A stretch of DNA of 64,000 nt, taken from NCBI RefSeq assembly GCF_009296265.1, contig NZ_WBJS01000008.1:62001-126000 (forward strand). The letters run 5' to 3'. The stretch is from Thioclava sp. JE_KL1 (GTDB lineage Bacteria > Pseudomonadota > Alphaproteobacteria > Rhodobacterales > Rhodobacteraceae). This document shows, one piece after another, positions 1 to 9,199 of the stretch. The notes below the pieces were generated by a model. That model had not been told where the DNA came from. It saw only the letters and a program-made list of their open reading frames with translations, and made no database searches. The stretch's first letter is position 1, and every line of letters begins with the position of its first letter. Position numbers and translations under genes: made by a program.

Positions 1-2
1 AG

Positions 3-284
3 CCGGTCTATACCGGCAAATATGGCGGCCCCGTCGCCAGTGGCGGCTCCTGCCGACCGACTGGACGGCTCGTCGACTCGCAATACCCGGCTTCCGTGCC
101 CGACTGTCCGCTCGAATGCGGACCGCTCGAGACTGCCACGGCGGCAACAACGCAGCGACCGGCACAATGTGTGCCCGAGCCGCGCGGCGGATCGACCCAA
201 CGTCAGCCGACACCTGGCACGCCAACTTCTTCGACCGACCCGACCGGTGGGAACCAGAACCGAAATCAAACGGGTCAACAATGA
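3..284 (+). CDS. C-terminal part of an unknown protein (5' end outside window)
   Basis: The reading frame is open from the left edge of the window and stops at a TGA at 282-284. The visible 93 residues contain five cysteines in the first half (for example SGGSC, PDCPLECG) and end in a hydrophilic, Pro/Thr/Gly/Gln/Asn-rich tail (PTSSTDP, GGNQNRNQTGQQ). Such a tail fits the end of an exported protein, but no domain is recognised. The next gene starts 60 bases downstream in the same direction. I prefer this frame because the other two give Arg-rich sequence typical of shadow frames in GC-rich DNA. Function unknown; the gene itself is only moderately certain because the start is not visible. Confidence 0.45.
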   Translation, partial: PVYTGKYGGPVASGGSCRPTGRLVDSQYPASVPDCPLECGPLETATAATTQRPAQCVPEPRGGSTQRQPTPGTPTSSTDPTGGNQNRNQTGQQ

Positions 285-344
285 AGGCGTAACGCATAAG
301 CTCAGCACGCGCCGTCCCAACATCTTCAAAGGGGAGGGCGCGTC

Positions 345-737
345 ATGCTGAAGCATCGCGGTTTCCCGTCGCGGTTACCCTCGACGGATTATCAATTCAC
401 CATTCGCCGTGCCAACAAGAAAGGCGCGACGAAGCTCATCCGGCGTGAACGCTACGCCGATCGCGGTCATGGCGATCGCAAGGCCGATGCGGGCTTCATG
501 GCCGCGCTTTGGGCGCAGTTCGGCGAAGAGCCGTTCGAGCGCGGCAATCTCGATGCGGGCCGGTTGAGCTGGCTCTTCGGGCGCGAGGTGTTGGCTGCCG
601 AAGACCCGTTCGATCCAGAAAGCTACGAGGCGCTTCTCAAAATCGACGTGAAACGCGCGGAAGCCTCCTTCCCGGAGGTCTTCGCCGATCCCGACGCCTT
701 TACCTTCGATGATGACGAGGATGAGGATTGGGCATGA
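345..737 (+). CDS. Hypothetical protein, 130 aa
   Basis: This 130-residue protein starts at an ATG preceded by a good Shine-Dalgarno (GGGGAGG at 331-337). The N-terminal third is basic (RRANKKGATKLIRRERYADR) and the C-terminus is strongly acidic (DDDEDEDWA). There is no signal peptide or membrane segment. The opposite frames do not read as proteins, and the charge organisation and codon pattern support a real gene. It lies between the partial gene at the left edge and a small lipoprotein gene, in the region that precedes pccA. I do not recognise the family and propose no function. Confidence 0.7.
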   Translation: MLKHRGFPSRLPSTDYQFTIRRANKKGATKLIRRERYADRGHGDRKADAGFMAALWAQFGEEPFERGNLDAGRLSWLFGREVLAAEDPFDPESYEALLKIDVKRAEASFPEVFADPDAFTFDDDEDEDWA

Positions 738-1086
738 TTTCGCTGATGTCCTGCGCGAAATGGCGGCATGCCGCCGAACCTCATGGTTGCAAGGATTTCG
801 CCTTTGCAATCGCCGGTGCGCGCGGTCACATTGAGCGGGCAAGCCGTACTGTCCCCAACACCCGCGGCTTGTTTAATATCCCTACCCCTTCCCTATTCCT
901 GCGGCCTGATCTTATGGTCGGGCCGCAGCTTTTTTCTTCGCAGGGTCAAGGGGGGCTCCGCCAAGATGTGAAGGGGAGCGGCGATAGCTCGCCGATGGGG
1001 CTTCAGCTCGCGTTTTCGCCGTTGGCTTTTCACGGCGCCGCGATAAACTCGCGTCCAATCATAACCGCTATTGGAGGCAGTTTCCC
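738..1086 (+). other. 349-bp intergenic region
   Basis: I see no convincing gene here. The stretch holds a strong rightward terminator (899-935). About 15 bases after it is a short sequence around 950-973 that looks like a deleted copy of the repeat family described elsewhere in this window: the 5' arm GGGGGGCTCCG runs directly into CCAAGATGTGAAG. The last 20 bases carry the ribosome binding site (TTGGAGGCAG) of the lipoprotein gene at 1087. Confidence 0.5.
899..935 (+). terminator. Rho-independent terminator
   Basis: An inverted repeat CTGCGGCC (899-906) pairs with GGCCGCAG (921-928) and is followed by a run of T (930-935). It would end rightward transcripts from the hypothetical gene at 345-737, 160 bases upstream. 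Confidence 0.85.
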
Positions 1087-1293
1087 ATGCGTAAAACCCC
1101 GATCCTTCTTGTCCTTGCCGGCCTCGCTCTCGCAGGCTGCATGCAAACCGACGGCCAGCGCGCCCTCGCCGGTGCGGCCGGCGGCGCGATCATCGCGGAT
1201 GCGACCGACAACAACGCGCTCACCGGCGCGGCTCTCGGCGCGCTCGCGGGCACGTATTGCGACGACGCAGGCGTCTGCCAGCGCTCGTACTAA
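1087..1293 (+). CDS. Small glycine-zipper lipoprotein
   Basis: This 68-residue protein has a lipoprotein signal peptide (MRKTPILLVLAGLALAGC) with lipobox LAGC, so Cys18 should be lipidated after signal peptidase II cleavage. The mature part contains a glycine/alanine-rich stretch (ALAGAAGGAIIADA, then ALTGAALGALAG) resembling the glycine-zipper motifs of small outer-membrane-associated lipoproteins, and ends with two cysteines (YCDDAGVC). The start is supported by GGAGGCAG eight bases upstream. A terminator follows at 1334. Localisation is well supported; the precise role, probably envelope structure or stress, is not known. Confidence 0.8.
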   Translation: MRKTPILLVLAGLALAGCMQTDGQRALAGAAGGAIIADATDNNALTGAALGALAGTYCDDAGVCQRSY

Positions 1294-1333
1294 GCACATC
1301 TGCGCGGCTCTGACCGCGTCCGATCGCTATTCG

Positions 1334-1375
1334 ACCGCCATCGGGGCTGCGCGCTCCGGTGGCGGTTTTTCTTTT
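1334..1375 (+). terminator. Rho-independent terminator after the lipoprotein gene
   Basis: ACCGCC (1334-1339) with CGG (1342-1344) pairs with CCG (1356-1358) and GGCGGT (1361-1366), followed by TTTTTCTTTT. It separates the lipoprotein gene from pccA. Confidence 0.85.
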
Positions 1376-1445
1376 GTCTCACATCATGAACACGACACGC
1401 GGGGCGGGGGGATGCCCCTCCCGCACCGGAAGGGAAGGGCCTGAC

Positions 1446-3449
1446 ATGTTCAAGAAAATCCTGATCGCCAACCGTGGCGAGATCGCTTGCCGCGTCATCA
1501 AGTCGGCGCAGAAGATGGGGATCAAGACGGTCGCCGTCTATTCCGATGCCGATGCGCAGGCGCTGCATGTCCAAATGGCCGACGAGGCGATCCATATCGG
1601 CCCGCCGCCCGCGAACCAATCCTATATCGTGATCGACAAGATCATGGATGCGATCCGTCAGTCGGGCGCCGAGGCGGTTCACCCGGGCTACGGTTTCCTG
1701 TCGGAAAACAAGAAGTTCGCCGAGGCGCTGGAAAAAGAGGGCGTCGCCTTCATCGGCCCGCCCTCGGGTGCGATCGAGGCGATGGGCGACAAGATCACCT
1801 CGAAGAAGCTCGCGAAAGAGGCGGGCGTGTCGACGGTGCCCGGCTATATGGGCCTGATCGCGGATGCCGACGAGGCGGTGAAGATCTCCGACGAGATCGG
1901 CTATCCGGTGATGATCAAGGCCTCCGCAGGTGGCGGCGGCAAGGGGATGCGTATCGCGTGGAATGCCGAAGAGGCGCGCGAGGGCTTCCAGTCGTCCAAG
2001 AACGAGGCGGCGAACAGCTTCGGCGACGACCGTATCTTCATCGAGAAATTCGTGACGCAACCGCGCCACATCGAGATTCAGGTGCTCGCCGACAAGCACG
2101 GCAACTGCGTCTATCTGAACGAGCGCGAATGCTCGATCCAGCGCCGTAACCAGAAGGTCATCGAAGAGGCGCCGTCGCCCTTCCTCGACCCCGAGACGCG
2201 CAAGGCGATGGGCGAGCAGGCCGTGGCCCTGTCGAAAGCGGTGGATTACTGCAGCGCAGGGACCGTGGAATTCATCGTCGATGGCGAGAAGAACTTCTAC
2301 TTCCTCGAGATGAACACCCGTCTTCAGGTGGAGCACCCGGTCACCGAGCTGATCACCGGCATCGACCTCGTCGAGCAGATGATCCGCGTGGCCGACGGTG
2401 AGAAACTTCCGATGAAACAGGAAGATATCGGCATCAACGGCTGGGCCATCGAGAGCCGCCTCTACGCCGAGGATCCCTATCGCAACTTCCTGCCCTCGAT
2501 CGGGCGTCTGACCCGCTACCGTCCGCCGGTGGAAGGCAAGACCGCTTCGGGCGGCATCGTGCGCAACGATACCGGTGTCTTCGAAGGCGGCGAGATTTCG
2601 ATGTTCTACGACCCGATGATCGCCAAGCTCTGCACCTGGGCGCCGAACCGTGGCGAGGCCATCGAAGAGATGCGTCTCGCGCTCGATATGTTCGAGGTCG
2701 AGGGCATCGGGCACAACCTGCCGTTCTGTGCCGCGGTGATGGATCACGAGCGTTTCGTGACCGGCAACATCACCACCGCCTTCATCGAAGAGGAATATCC
2801 TGAAGGGTTCAACGGCGTGACGCTGGACGAGGGGATGCTGCGCAAGGTCGCGGCGGCCACGGCGGCGATGGAGCGCGTGGCCGAGATCCGACGCACCAAG
2901 ATCTCCGGCACGCTCGGCAACCACGAGCGCAAGGTCGGCGTGGATTGGGCGGTCTCGCTTCAGGATGAGGATTTCAAGCTCAAGGTGAACGCGGATCGCC
3001 ATGGTTCGACCATCATCTTCGAGGATGGCGAAGAGATGCGCGTCGAGAGCGACTGGACCCCGGGCGACCCGCTGGCCGAGCTGAGCGTGAACGGAGCGCC
3101 GCTGGTGCTGAAAGTCGGCAAGATCCCGATGGGCTTCCGCATCCGGGTGCGTGGCGCCGATCTGAAGGTCCATGTCCGCACGCCGCGCCAGTTCGAGCTC
3201 GCGCAGCTGATGCCGGTGAAACTGCCGCCGGATACCTCGAAATTCCTGCTTTGCCCGATGCCGGGTCTCGTCGTGAAGATCTCGGTCGAGGAAGGCGCGG
3301 AAGTGCAGGAAGGTCAGCCGCTGGCCACCGTCGAGGCGATGAAGATGGAGAACATCCTGCGCGCCGAGAAGAAGGGCACCGTGAAGAAGATCAACGCCGA
3401 GGCGGGCGCGAGCCTTGCCGTCGACGACATCATCATGGAGTTCGAATAA
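1446..3449 (+). CDS. pccA: Propionyl-CoA carboxylase, biotin-carrying alpha subunit
   Basis: PccA carboxylates its own biotin with bicarbonate and ATP; the PccB subunit then transfers the carboxyl group to propionyl-CoA, giving methylmalonyl-CoA. The 667-residue protein shows the order biotin carboxylase N-domain (FKKILIANRGEIACRVI), ATP-grasp domain with a glycine-rich loop (KASAGGGGKGMR, about residues 157-168), the catalytic EMNTRLQVEHPVTE segment (about 289-302), a middle BT-type domain, and a C-terminal biotinyl domain with VEAMKMEN, where Lys633 should carry biotin. I chose the ATG at 1446 because the conserved family sequence begins there; an in-frame extension upstream covers the preceding terminator. 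pccB is not in the window. Mutase, the next pathway step, lies 1.65 kb downstream on the same strand. Confidence 0.97.
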   Translation: MFKKILIANRGEIACRVIKSAQKMGIKTVAVYSDADAQALHVQMADEAIHIGPPPANQSYIVIDKIMDAIRQSGAEAVHPGYGFLSENKKFAEALEKEGVAFIGPPSGAIEAMGDKITSKKLAKEAGVSTVPGYMGLIADADEAVKISDEIGYPVMIKASAGGGGKGMRIAWNAEEAREGFQSSKNEAANSFGDDRIFIEKFVTQPRHIEIQVLADKHGNCVYLNERECSIQRRNQKVIEEAPSPFLDPETRKAMGEQAVALSKAVDYCSAGTVEFIVDGEKNFYFLEMNTRLQVEHPVTELITGIDLVEQMIRVADGEKLPMKQEDIGINGWAIESRLYAEDPYRNFLPSIGRLTRYRPPVEGKTASGGIVRNDTGVFEGGEISMFYDPMIAKLCTWAPNRGEAIEEMRLALDMFEVEGIGHNLPFCAAVMDHERFVTGNITTAFIEEEYPEGFNGVTLDEGMLRKVAAATAAMERVAEIRRTKISGTLGNHERKVGVDWAVSLQDEDFKLKVNADRHGSTIIFEDGEEMRVESDWTPGDPLAELSVNGAPLVLKVGKIPMGFRIRVRGADLKVHVRTPRQFELAQLMPVKLPPDTSKFLLCPMPGLVVKISVEEGAEVQEGQPLATVEAMKMENILRAEKKGTVKKINAEAGASLAVDDIIMEFE

Positions 3450-3544
3450 GTGACGCCCGCGCCGTGGTATAGGGAGGCCGGGCGACCGGCTCACCCCGCC
3501 ACGGCGGGGCGCGATCTAGTGGCGTGTGCGCATCGGGGGAGCGG

Positions 3545-4021
3545 TCAGAAGCCGCGCTCTTCGCGGATCTCGTCGCGCCGGATCGGCATCTTGTCGATCG
3601 AGCGGACGATCTCGCGCGCGTCCCACGGGGCGGGCTTGCGCAGGTTTACCGTGCCATCCTTGGCGATGATGACGAGGGAGAACCCGCGCGGGCGCAGCGT
3701 GCGGCGCACGTCGCTGGCCGGATCGGGCGTGGTGTCGGTGATGACGACGACGTCACGTCGCGCCAGTTCGGCCCAGTGGTCCTTCAGATACCGGATCTGC
3801 TCCTTGAACGCGGGGTCGAGCGGGCTGTCGGCGAAGACCACGATGGGCCGTTTCTGCCAGACGAACGCGTCTAGATCCGCATCCGCCCCATCGACCGGTG
3901 CGAAGGGGGGCGTGACCTCGGGCTCTGCCACGGCGAGATCGACGGTGCTGTCCTGGGCTGCGGCCGCGAAGGGTGTCAGCGCAAGAAATGCAGCGAGTCC
4001 AAGGGATAATAGACGGGTCAT
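3545..4021 (-). CDS. Secreted DUF4174 family protein
   Basis: This 158-residue protein begins with a signal peptide (MTRLLSLGLAAFLALTPFAAAAQ, cleavage after AAA/AQ) and continues with a DUF4174-like, thioredoxin-fold-related domain: LDAFVWQKRPIVVFADSPLDPAF, then a beta-strand pattern (VVVITDTTP) and FSLVIIAKDGTVNLRKPAPWDAREIVRSIDKMPIRRDE. It has no CxxC pair, so redox activity is not expected. The start at 4021 is supported by GAGAGGAGCCC directly upstream. The gene is transcribed against its neighbours pccA and the sulfotransferase-like gene. A domain of this type between pccA and mcm is familiar in this bacterial family, but the role is unknown. Confidence 0.82.
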   Translation of the reverse strand: MTRLLSLGLAAFLALTPFAAAAQDSTVDLAVAEPEVTPPFAPVDGADADLDAFVWQKRPIVVFADSPLDPAFKEQIRYLKDHWAELARRDVVVITDTTPDPASDVRRTLRPRGFSLVIIAKDGTVNLRKPAPWDAREIVRSIDKMPIRRDEIREERGF

Positions 4022-4199
4022 GGGCTCCTCTCTCGTTCCTGATATATGCGCGCGAGCCCCCTCGCACCATGCCGGACCGTGCGAATTTTCGCCAAATGCG
4101 TCCTTTAAGCGCCCCGCAAGGACTCGCGGTGCAGACTGGCGCCGGGTTTTCTGGGCTGCGGCGGGGTGCCGCTTGGACCCGGGGCCGTGGGGGCTGGGC

Positions 4200-5129
4200 A
4201 TGGATGTCATTCTGCATATCGGGGCGCATCGCACCGCGACGACGACGTTTCAGGCGTGGATGCTACAAAACGCCGACGCGCTGACTTCAGGCGGGATCGC
4301 CTATTGGGGGCCGGACCGGACGCGGGCGGGGCTGTTCTCGGGGCTGGTGAAGCGCCCCGATCTGGTGACGCCCGAGGATGGGGCGGCGCTGTCGCGGCTG
4401 CGAACCGCGCTGGCGTTCGAACTGGACCGGCTCGCCGATCAGGGGATGCGCCATCTGGTGATCTCGGAGGAGAACCTGCTGGGCGCGATGCCGCAATGCG
4501 TGGACATGCTGACGCTCTACCCGGATGCGGCGGGGCGGCTGGAGCGTGCGCGGCAGGTGCTGGGCACGCATCTGGGCGGTGTGGCACTGTCGATGCGGCG
4601 CTATGATATGTGGTGGTCCTCGGTGCTGTCGGTGATGGCGGGGCGGGGCGCCGGCCTGCCCGATGCGCGCGGGCTTGCGCGGCTTGCCGATCATCCGCGC
4701 GGCTGGCCGGAGGTGATCGCGCAGGCGCAGACCGCGCTTGGGGCGCCCGTCACGGTCTGGAGCCATGAGGCGCTGGGGGCGGAGCCGCAGGCCCAGCTTC
4801 AGGCGCTTGTGCCGGGCGAAGGCCTGCCTGCCGGGCTGTTCGATGCCCGCAGGCAGCGCAACGCGGCTCCGGGCCGCGCGGCGCTGCGCGAGGGGCTGGT
4901 CCGCGCCGGGCACCGCGTCGCTGCGGGGCCGGGGCGCTGGATGCCTTTCGATCAGGCGCAGCGCGCGCAGATGACCGCCCGCTATCTGGAGGATCTGACT
5001 TGGCTGCGCCGCGCGCCGCCGGGACTGAATTTCGTGGAAATGACGGCCGAAGACGCGGGGAAGACACCCGCCGCGGCGACAGTGGAAGAAGGATTTGGCC
5101 ATGACGGACAAGAAAGAGGACTGGCGTAA
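4200..5129 (+). CDS. Sulfotransferase-like P-loop protein
   Basis: The protein of 309 residues opens with [21 protein letters not shown]. This resembles the 5'-phosphosulfate loop of PAPS-dependent sulfotransferase-like proteins (H-x-G-x-x-R-T-A/G-T-T-x-x-Q). The middle segment has a matching basic/aromatic stretch ([17 protein letters not shown]) of the sort used for the 3'-phosphate loop, but the remainder is divergent. No signal peptide is present. The frame overlaps the start of the mutase gene by 29 bases and so probably shares its transcript, although no metabolic link is obvious. The start codon lies inside GGGCATGG without a clear Shine-Dalgarno. Substrate unknown; the family call is moderate. 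Confidence 0.65.
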   Translation: MDVILHIGAHRTATTTFQAWMLQNADALTSGGIAYWGPDRTRAGLFSGLVKRPDLVTPEDGAALSRLRTALAFELDRLADQGMRHLVISEENLLGAMPQCVDMLTLYPDAAGRLERARQVLGTHLGGVALSMRRYDMWWSSVLSVMAGRGAGLPDARGLARLADHPRGWPEVIAQAQTALGAPVTVWSHEALGAEPQAQLQALVPGEGLPAGLFDARRQRNAAPGRAALREGLVRAGHRVAAGPGRWMPFDQAQRAQMTARYLEDLTWLRRAPPGLNFVEMTAEDAGKTPAAATVEEGFGHDGQERGLA

Positions 5130-7230
5130 CCTCGCCGAGAAGGAACTGCGTGGCAGGCCGTTCGAGGACCTGACCTGGAACACGCTCGAAGGGATCGCGG
5201 TCAAGCCGCTTTACACCGAAGAGGACGTGGAGGGGCTCGACCATCTGGGCACCATGCCGGGCCTGTCGCCCTTCACGCGCGGCCCGCGGGCGACGATGTA
5301 TGCGGGCCGTCCGTGGACGATCCGGCAATATGCGGGCTTCTCGACCGCCGAGGAGTCGAACGCCTTCTACCGCAAGGCGCTCGCCGCCGGTCAGCAGGGC
5401 GTGTCGGTGGCCTTCGACCTCGCCACCCACCGCGGCTATGACAGCGATCACCCGCGCGTCGAGGGCGATGTCGGCAAGGCGGGCGTGGCGATCGATAGCG
5501 TCGAGGACATGAAGATCCTGTTCGACGGTATCCCGCTCGATCAGATCTCGGTCTCGATGACGATGAACGGCGCGGTGATCCCGATCCTCGCCAACTTCAT
5601 CGTCACCGGCGAAGAGCAGGGCCATGACCGCAGCGTTCTGTCGGGCACGATCCAGAACGACATCCTCAAGGAGTTCATGGTCCGCAACACCTATATCTAT
5701 CCGCCCGAGCCCTCGATGCGGATCATTGCGGATATCATCGAATACACCTCGAACGAGATGCCGCGGTTCAACTCGATCTCGATCTCCGGCTACCACATGC
5801 AGGAGGCTGGCGCGAACCTCGTGCAGGAGCTGGCCTACACGCTGGCGGACGGGCGCGAATACGTGCGCACCGCGATCAAGGCGGGGATGGATGTCGACAA
5901 GTTCGCGGGCCGTCTGAGCTTCTTCTTCGCGATCGGGATGAACTTCTTCATGGAGGCCGCCAAGCTGCGTGCGGCGCGCCTGCTGTGGAGCCGGATCATG
6001 GAAGAGTTCGAGCCGAAGAAGCCGCAAAGCTCGATGCTGCGCACGCACTGCCAGACTTCGGGCGTCTCGCTCGCCGAGCAGGATCCCTATAACAACGTGA
6101 TCCGCACGGCGTACGAGGCGATGTCGGCAGCACTTGGCGGTACGCAGTCGCTGCACACCAACGCGCTCGACGAAGCGATCGCGCTGCCCACCGAGTTCTC
6201 GGCCCGGATCGCGCGCAACACGCAGCTCATCTTGCAGGAAGAGACGGGGATCACCAACGTGGTCGATCCGCTCGCGGGCTCCTACTACGTCGAAAGCCTC
6301 ACGGCGGAACTGGCCGAGAAGGCTTGGGAACTGATCGAGGAAGTCGAGGAGATGGGCGGCATGACGAAGGCCGTGGCCTCGGGCATGCCCAAGCTGCGCA
6401 TCGAGGAGACCGCCGCCCGGCGTCAGGCGCTGATCGACCGGGGCGAGGATGTCGTGGTCGGGGTGAACAAGTATCGCCGCGAGACCGAGGACGAGCTGGA
6501 TATTCTCGACATCGACAATGCGAAGGTGCGCGACAACCAGATCGCGCGGCTCGAGAAGATGCGGGCCAGCCGCGACGAGGCGGCCTGCGAGGCGGCGCTG
6601 ACGGAACTGACGCGCCGCGCCTCCGAGGGTGGCAACCTGCTCGAAGCGGCGGTGGAAGCTGCACGCGCCCGGGCCTCTGTGGGAGAGATTTCTATGGCGA
6701 TGGAAAAGGTGTTCGGACGTCACCGCGCCGAGGTGAAGACTTTGGCTGGTGTCTACGGTGCGGCCTATGACGGCGACGAGGGCTTCGCCCAGATCCAGAA
6801 GGACGTCGAGACCTTCGCCGAGGAAGAGGGCCGCCGCCCGCGGATGCTGGTGGTGAAGATGGGTCAGGACGGCCACGACCGCGGCGCCAAGGTGATCGCG
6901 ACGGCCTTCGCCGATATCGGCTTCGACGTCGATGTGGGTCCGCTCTTCCAGACGCCGGAAGAAGCCGCCCAGGACGCGATCGACAACGACGTGCATGTGG
7001 TCGGGATTTCGTCACAGGCGGCCGGTCACAAGACGCTGGCACCGAAGCTGATCGAAGCGCTCAAGGAAAAGGGTGCCGAGGATATCATCGTGATCTGCGG
7101 CGGCGTGATCCCGCAGCAGGATTACGACTACCTCAAAAAGGCGGGCGTGAAGGCGATCTTCGGGCCGGGGACCAACATCCCGCTGGCCGCGCGCGAGATC
7201 CTCGACATCGTGCGTCAGGCGCGGGCCTGA
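5101..7230 (+). CDS. mcm: Methylmalonyl-CoA mutase (adenosylcobalamin-dependent)
   Basis: This enzyme interconverts (R)-methylmalonyl-CoA and succinyl-CoA, completing propionyl-CoA assimilation begun by PccA/PccB. The protein of 709 residues has the N-terminal substrate-binding barrel ([23 protein letters not shown], with [26 protein letters not shown]) and a C-terminal cobalamin-binding domain with the D-x-H-x-x-G motif ([10 protein letters not shown]; His592 is the lower cobalt ligand), so both domains are in one chain. The start at 5101 has AGAAGGA seven bases upstream; an in-frame TTG two codons earlier is less likely. It overlaps the preceding sulfotransferase-like gene by 29 bases. A repeat element with a GC-rich hairpin follows at 7257. 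Confidence 0.97.
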   Translation: MTDKKEDWRNLAEKELRGRPFEDLTWNTLEGIAVKPLYTEEDVEGLDHLGTMPGLSPFTRGPRATMYAGRPWTIRQYAGFSTAEESNAFYRKALAAGQQGVSVAFDLATHRGYDSDHPRVEGDVGKAGVAIDSVEDMKILFDGIPLDQISVSMTMNGAVIPILANFIVTGEEQGHDRSVLSGTIQNDILKEFMVRNTYIYPPEPSMRIIADIIEYTSNEMPRFNSISISGYHMQEAGANLVQELAYTLADGREYVRTAIKAGMDVDKFAGRLSFFFAIGMNFFMEAAKLRAARLLWSRIMEEFEPKKPQSSMLRTHCQTSGVSLAEQDPYNNVIRTAYEAMSAALGGTQSLHTNALDEAIALPTEFSARIARNTQLILQEETGITNVVDPLAGSYYVESLTAELAEKAWELIEEVEEMGGMTKAVASGMPKLRIEETAARRQALIDRGEDVVVGVNKYRRETEDELDILDIDNAKVRDNQIARLEKMRASRDEAACEAALTELTRRASEGGNLLEAAVEAARARASVGEISMAMEKVFGRHRAEVKTLAGVYGAAYDGDEGFAQIQKDVETFAEEEGRRPRMLVVKMGQDGHDRGAKVIATAFADIGFDVDVGPLFQTPEEAAQDAIDNDVHVVGISSQAAGHKTLAPKLIEALKEKGAEDIIVICGGVIPQQDYDYLKKAGVKAIFGPGTNIPLAAREILDIVRQARA

Positions 7231-7256
7231 GGGCGCGGTGGAGGTGGCACGGGCGA

Positions 7257-7311
7257 GGGGGCTCTGCCCCCGCGCTGACGCGCCCCCCGGGATATTTTGA
7301 CCAAGGCGAAG
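7257..7311 (+). repeat. Intergenic hairpin repeat, copy 1
   Basis: The copy begins with hairpin GGGGGCTCTGCCCCC, continues with a second small hairpin GCGC-tgac-GCGC, then CCCCGGGATATTT, three bases, CCAAGGCGAAG. It lies 26 bases after the mutase stop codon in the same direction. It is one of ten copies in the window. Confidence 0.85.
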
Positions 7312-7449
7312 TTCGGGCTTTGCTTTGAATTTGGGCGGCGCGCGGGGGAACTCTGCGCGCCGCCAGTCATTTCAAAACATTACAACGATTTAATCACAGG
7401 GCGGATTTGCGCGGGTGCATTTCCGCCGCAGCGCGGCTAGACTTGAACC

Positions 7450-8148
7450 ATGGACAAGCCCATCTCCCTTTGGTCGCGTATCGCGCAGGCGCTCTCCGCT
7501 CTCGGGCGGGGGGACGCGCTGTCGACCGTTTTCGACAATCTGCGCCAGCCGCCGGAACGCTCGGTCGCTTTCACCATCGCGGTGATCGCGCTGGGGGCGA
7601 AGATGGCGAAGGCCGACGGGCAGGTCACGCGCGACGAGGTGGCCGCGTTCCGGCGGATTTTCCAGATCCCGCCGGAAGAGGAAGCCAATGCCGCGCGCGT
7701 CTTCAACATGGCGCGCACCGATGTGGCGGGTTTCGACGCCTATGCCCGCAAGATCGCCAATATGTTCGGCCCCGGCGCGGATGTTCTGAAAGACGTGCTG
7801 GAAGGGCTGTTCTTCATCGCGCTGGCCGATGGCGATTACCACGAGGGCGAGGATGCCTTCCTGTTGGAGGTCGCGCGGATTTTCGGGCTGGAGGAATGTT
7901 GTTTCCGCGCGATGCGTTCGGCCTTCGTGGAAGATGCCGATCCCGATCCGTGGACCGTGCTGGAAGTCGAGCCCGGCACGCCGCTTCCCGAAGTGCGCAA
8001 GGTCTGGCGCAACAAGGTGCGCGAGGCCCATCCCGACCGGGCAATTGCCCGCGGTCTGCCTGAGGAAGCCGTGCAGCTCTCCGAGGCGCGGGTGATCGCG
8101 CTCAACAAGGCCTGGGAGGAAATCCGCGCCAGCCATGCGGAGGCGTGA
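7450..8148 (+). CDS. TerB-like/DnaJ-domain protein (DjlA-like)
   Basis: The protein has 232 residues. Residues ~30-150 form an all-helical TerB-like domain (AVIALGAKMAKADGQVTRDEVAAFRR and, later, FFIALADGDYHEGEDAFLLEVARIFG, two acidic-loop repeats typical of the family). Residues ~165-232 form a J-domain (DPWTVLEVEPGTPLPEVRKVWRN) with the HPD motif at 194-196 (AHPDRAIARG). This order matches DjlA-type co-chaperones, but the N-terminal membrane anchor of DjlA is absent, so the protein is probably cytoplasmic. It would stimulate DnaK ATPase on an unknown client. The stop codon overlaps the start of the next gene (TGATG), indicating translational coupling. Confidence 0.85.
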   Translation: MDKPISLWSRIAQALSALGRGDALSTVFDNLRQPPERSVAFTIAVIALGAKMAKADGQVTRDEVAAFRRIFQIPPEEEANAARVFNMARTDVAGFDAYARKIANMFGPGADVLKDVLEGLFFIALADGDYHEGEDAFLLEVARIFGLEECCFRAMRSAFVEDADPDPWTVLEVEPGTPLPEVRKVWRNKVREAHPDRAIARGLPEEAVQLSEARVIALNKAWEEIRASHAEA

Positions 8149-9155
8149 TGCGGATCGCCACTTGGAATATCGAGTGGTTCAACAGCCTTTTCGCGCGCAA
8201 CGGGACGCTTCTCGACGATAGTGAATGGTCGGCGCGCTACAACGTGACGCGCAGCCAGCAGACCGGCGCGATCGCGATCGTGATGAGCGCGCTGGAGGCC
8301 GATGTGCTTCTGGTGGTCGAGGCGCCCGACGACAATCATCGCCACAAGACGGTGGATATGCTCGAAGGCTTCGCGGAGCGGTTCGGGCTGCGCCAGCGTC
8401 GCGCGCTTCTGGGCTTTTCCAACGACACGCAGCAGGAGTTGGCGCTGCTTTATGATCCCGATGTCGTGACGGCGCGACACGATCCGCAAAGCTCGGAGGC
8501 GTGGCCGCGCTTCGATGGCAGCCTGCGGATCGACCTCGATATCGATGCGCGGATGGATACGGTCACCTTTTCCAAGCCTCCGCTGGAAGTCGCGCTGGGA
8601 ACGCAGAGCGGGGAAGTGCTTCGGCTGATCGGCGTGCATGTGAAGTCGAAAGCCCCGCATGGCGCGACGAGCCTCGAGACAGCCACCCGCATGGCGATCG
8701 AGAACCGGCGCAAGCAATTGGCGCAGTCGATCTGGATCCGCGGCCGCGTGGAGGAACATCTCGCGGCGGGCGACAGCCTGATCGTGCTGGGGGATTTCAA
8801 CGACGGTCCCGGGCTCGACGAATACGAGAAGCTGTTCGGGCGCTCGGGCGTGGAGATCGTCGCGGGCGAGGGCGGGCCGGACGCGGAGCGGCTGCACGAT
8901 CCTCATGCGCGGCTGTCGAAAGCGCATCACACGGCCGCTGCGCCAAGTTCCGCGCGGTTCTACCTCGTCGATCAGAAGCAGTATTTCTCGGCCATGCTGG
9001 ATTATGTGATGCTCTCGCCCGATCTGGCGGCCCGGGCGAAGAATTGGCGTATCTGGCACCCGTTCGACGACCCGCATATCTACCGCGTGCCCGAATTGCG
9101 CGAGGCGCTTTTGCAGGCCTCCGATCATTTTCCCGTCTCGGTCGATATCGACTGA
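8148..9155 (+). CDS. Endonuclease/exonuclease/phosphatase family protein
   Basis: This 335-residue protein belongs to the metal-dependent EEP fold. It shows the N-terminal motif MRIATWNIEWFNSLF (the Asn and Glu are metal/catalytic residues), the central HVKSKAPHG, LGDFND (Asp216 and Asn218 in the catalytic centre) and the terminal ASDHFPVSVDID with the essential Asp-His. No signal peptide is visible. Substrates in this family range from DNA to phospholipids and inositol phosphates, and nothing here decides between them. The ATG at 8148 overlaps the stop of the DjlA-like gene by one base; an adjacent GTG one codon earlier is an alternative start. Confidence 0.85.
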   Translation: MRIATWNIEWFNSLFARNGTLLDDSEWSARYNVTRSQQTGAIAIVMSALEADVLLVVEAPDDNHRHKTVDMLEGFAERFGLRQRRALLGFSNDTQQELALLYDPDVVTARHDPQSSEAWPRFDGSLRIDLDIDARMDTVTFSKPPLEVALGTQSGEVLRLIGVHVKSKAPHGATSLETATRMAIENRRKQLAQSIWIRGRVEEHLAAGDSLIVLGDFNDGPGLDEYEKLFGRSGVEIVAGEGGPDAERLHDPHARLSKAHHTAAAPSSARFYLVDQKQYFSAMLDYVMLSPDLAARAKNWRIWHPFDDPHIYRVPELREALLQASDHFPVSVDID

Positions 9156-9199
9156 TCGGGGGCGTGATTTTCGCGCCGCTTGCACGTAGGATCGGGAGC

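Noticed and set aside
728-1444. A rightward frame of 238 codons crossing the terminator at 899 and the small lipoprotein gene
   Set aside because: It reads through a strong intrinsic terminator and overlaps a lipoprotein with a signal peptide and its own Shine-Dalgarno. Its sequence is Ser/Arg/Pro-rich noise.
1290-3494. A 734-codon open frame on the minus strand opposite pccA
   Set aside because: The protein sequence is rich in His, Arg, Leu and Asp without recognisable domains. The plus strand encodes a complete biotin carboxylase with all motifs, so this is a shadow.
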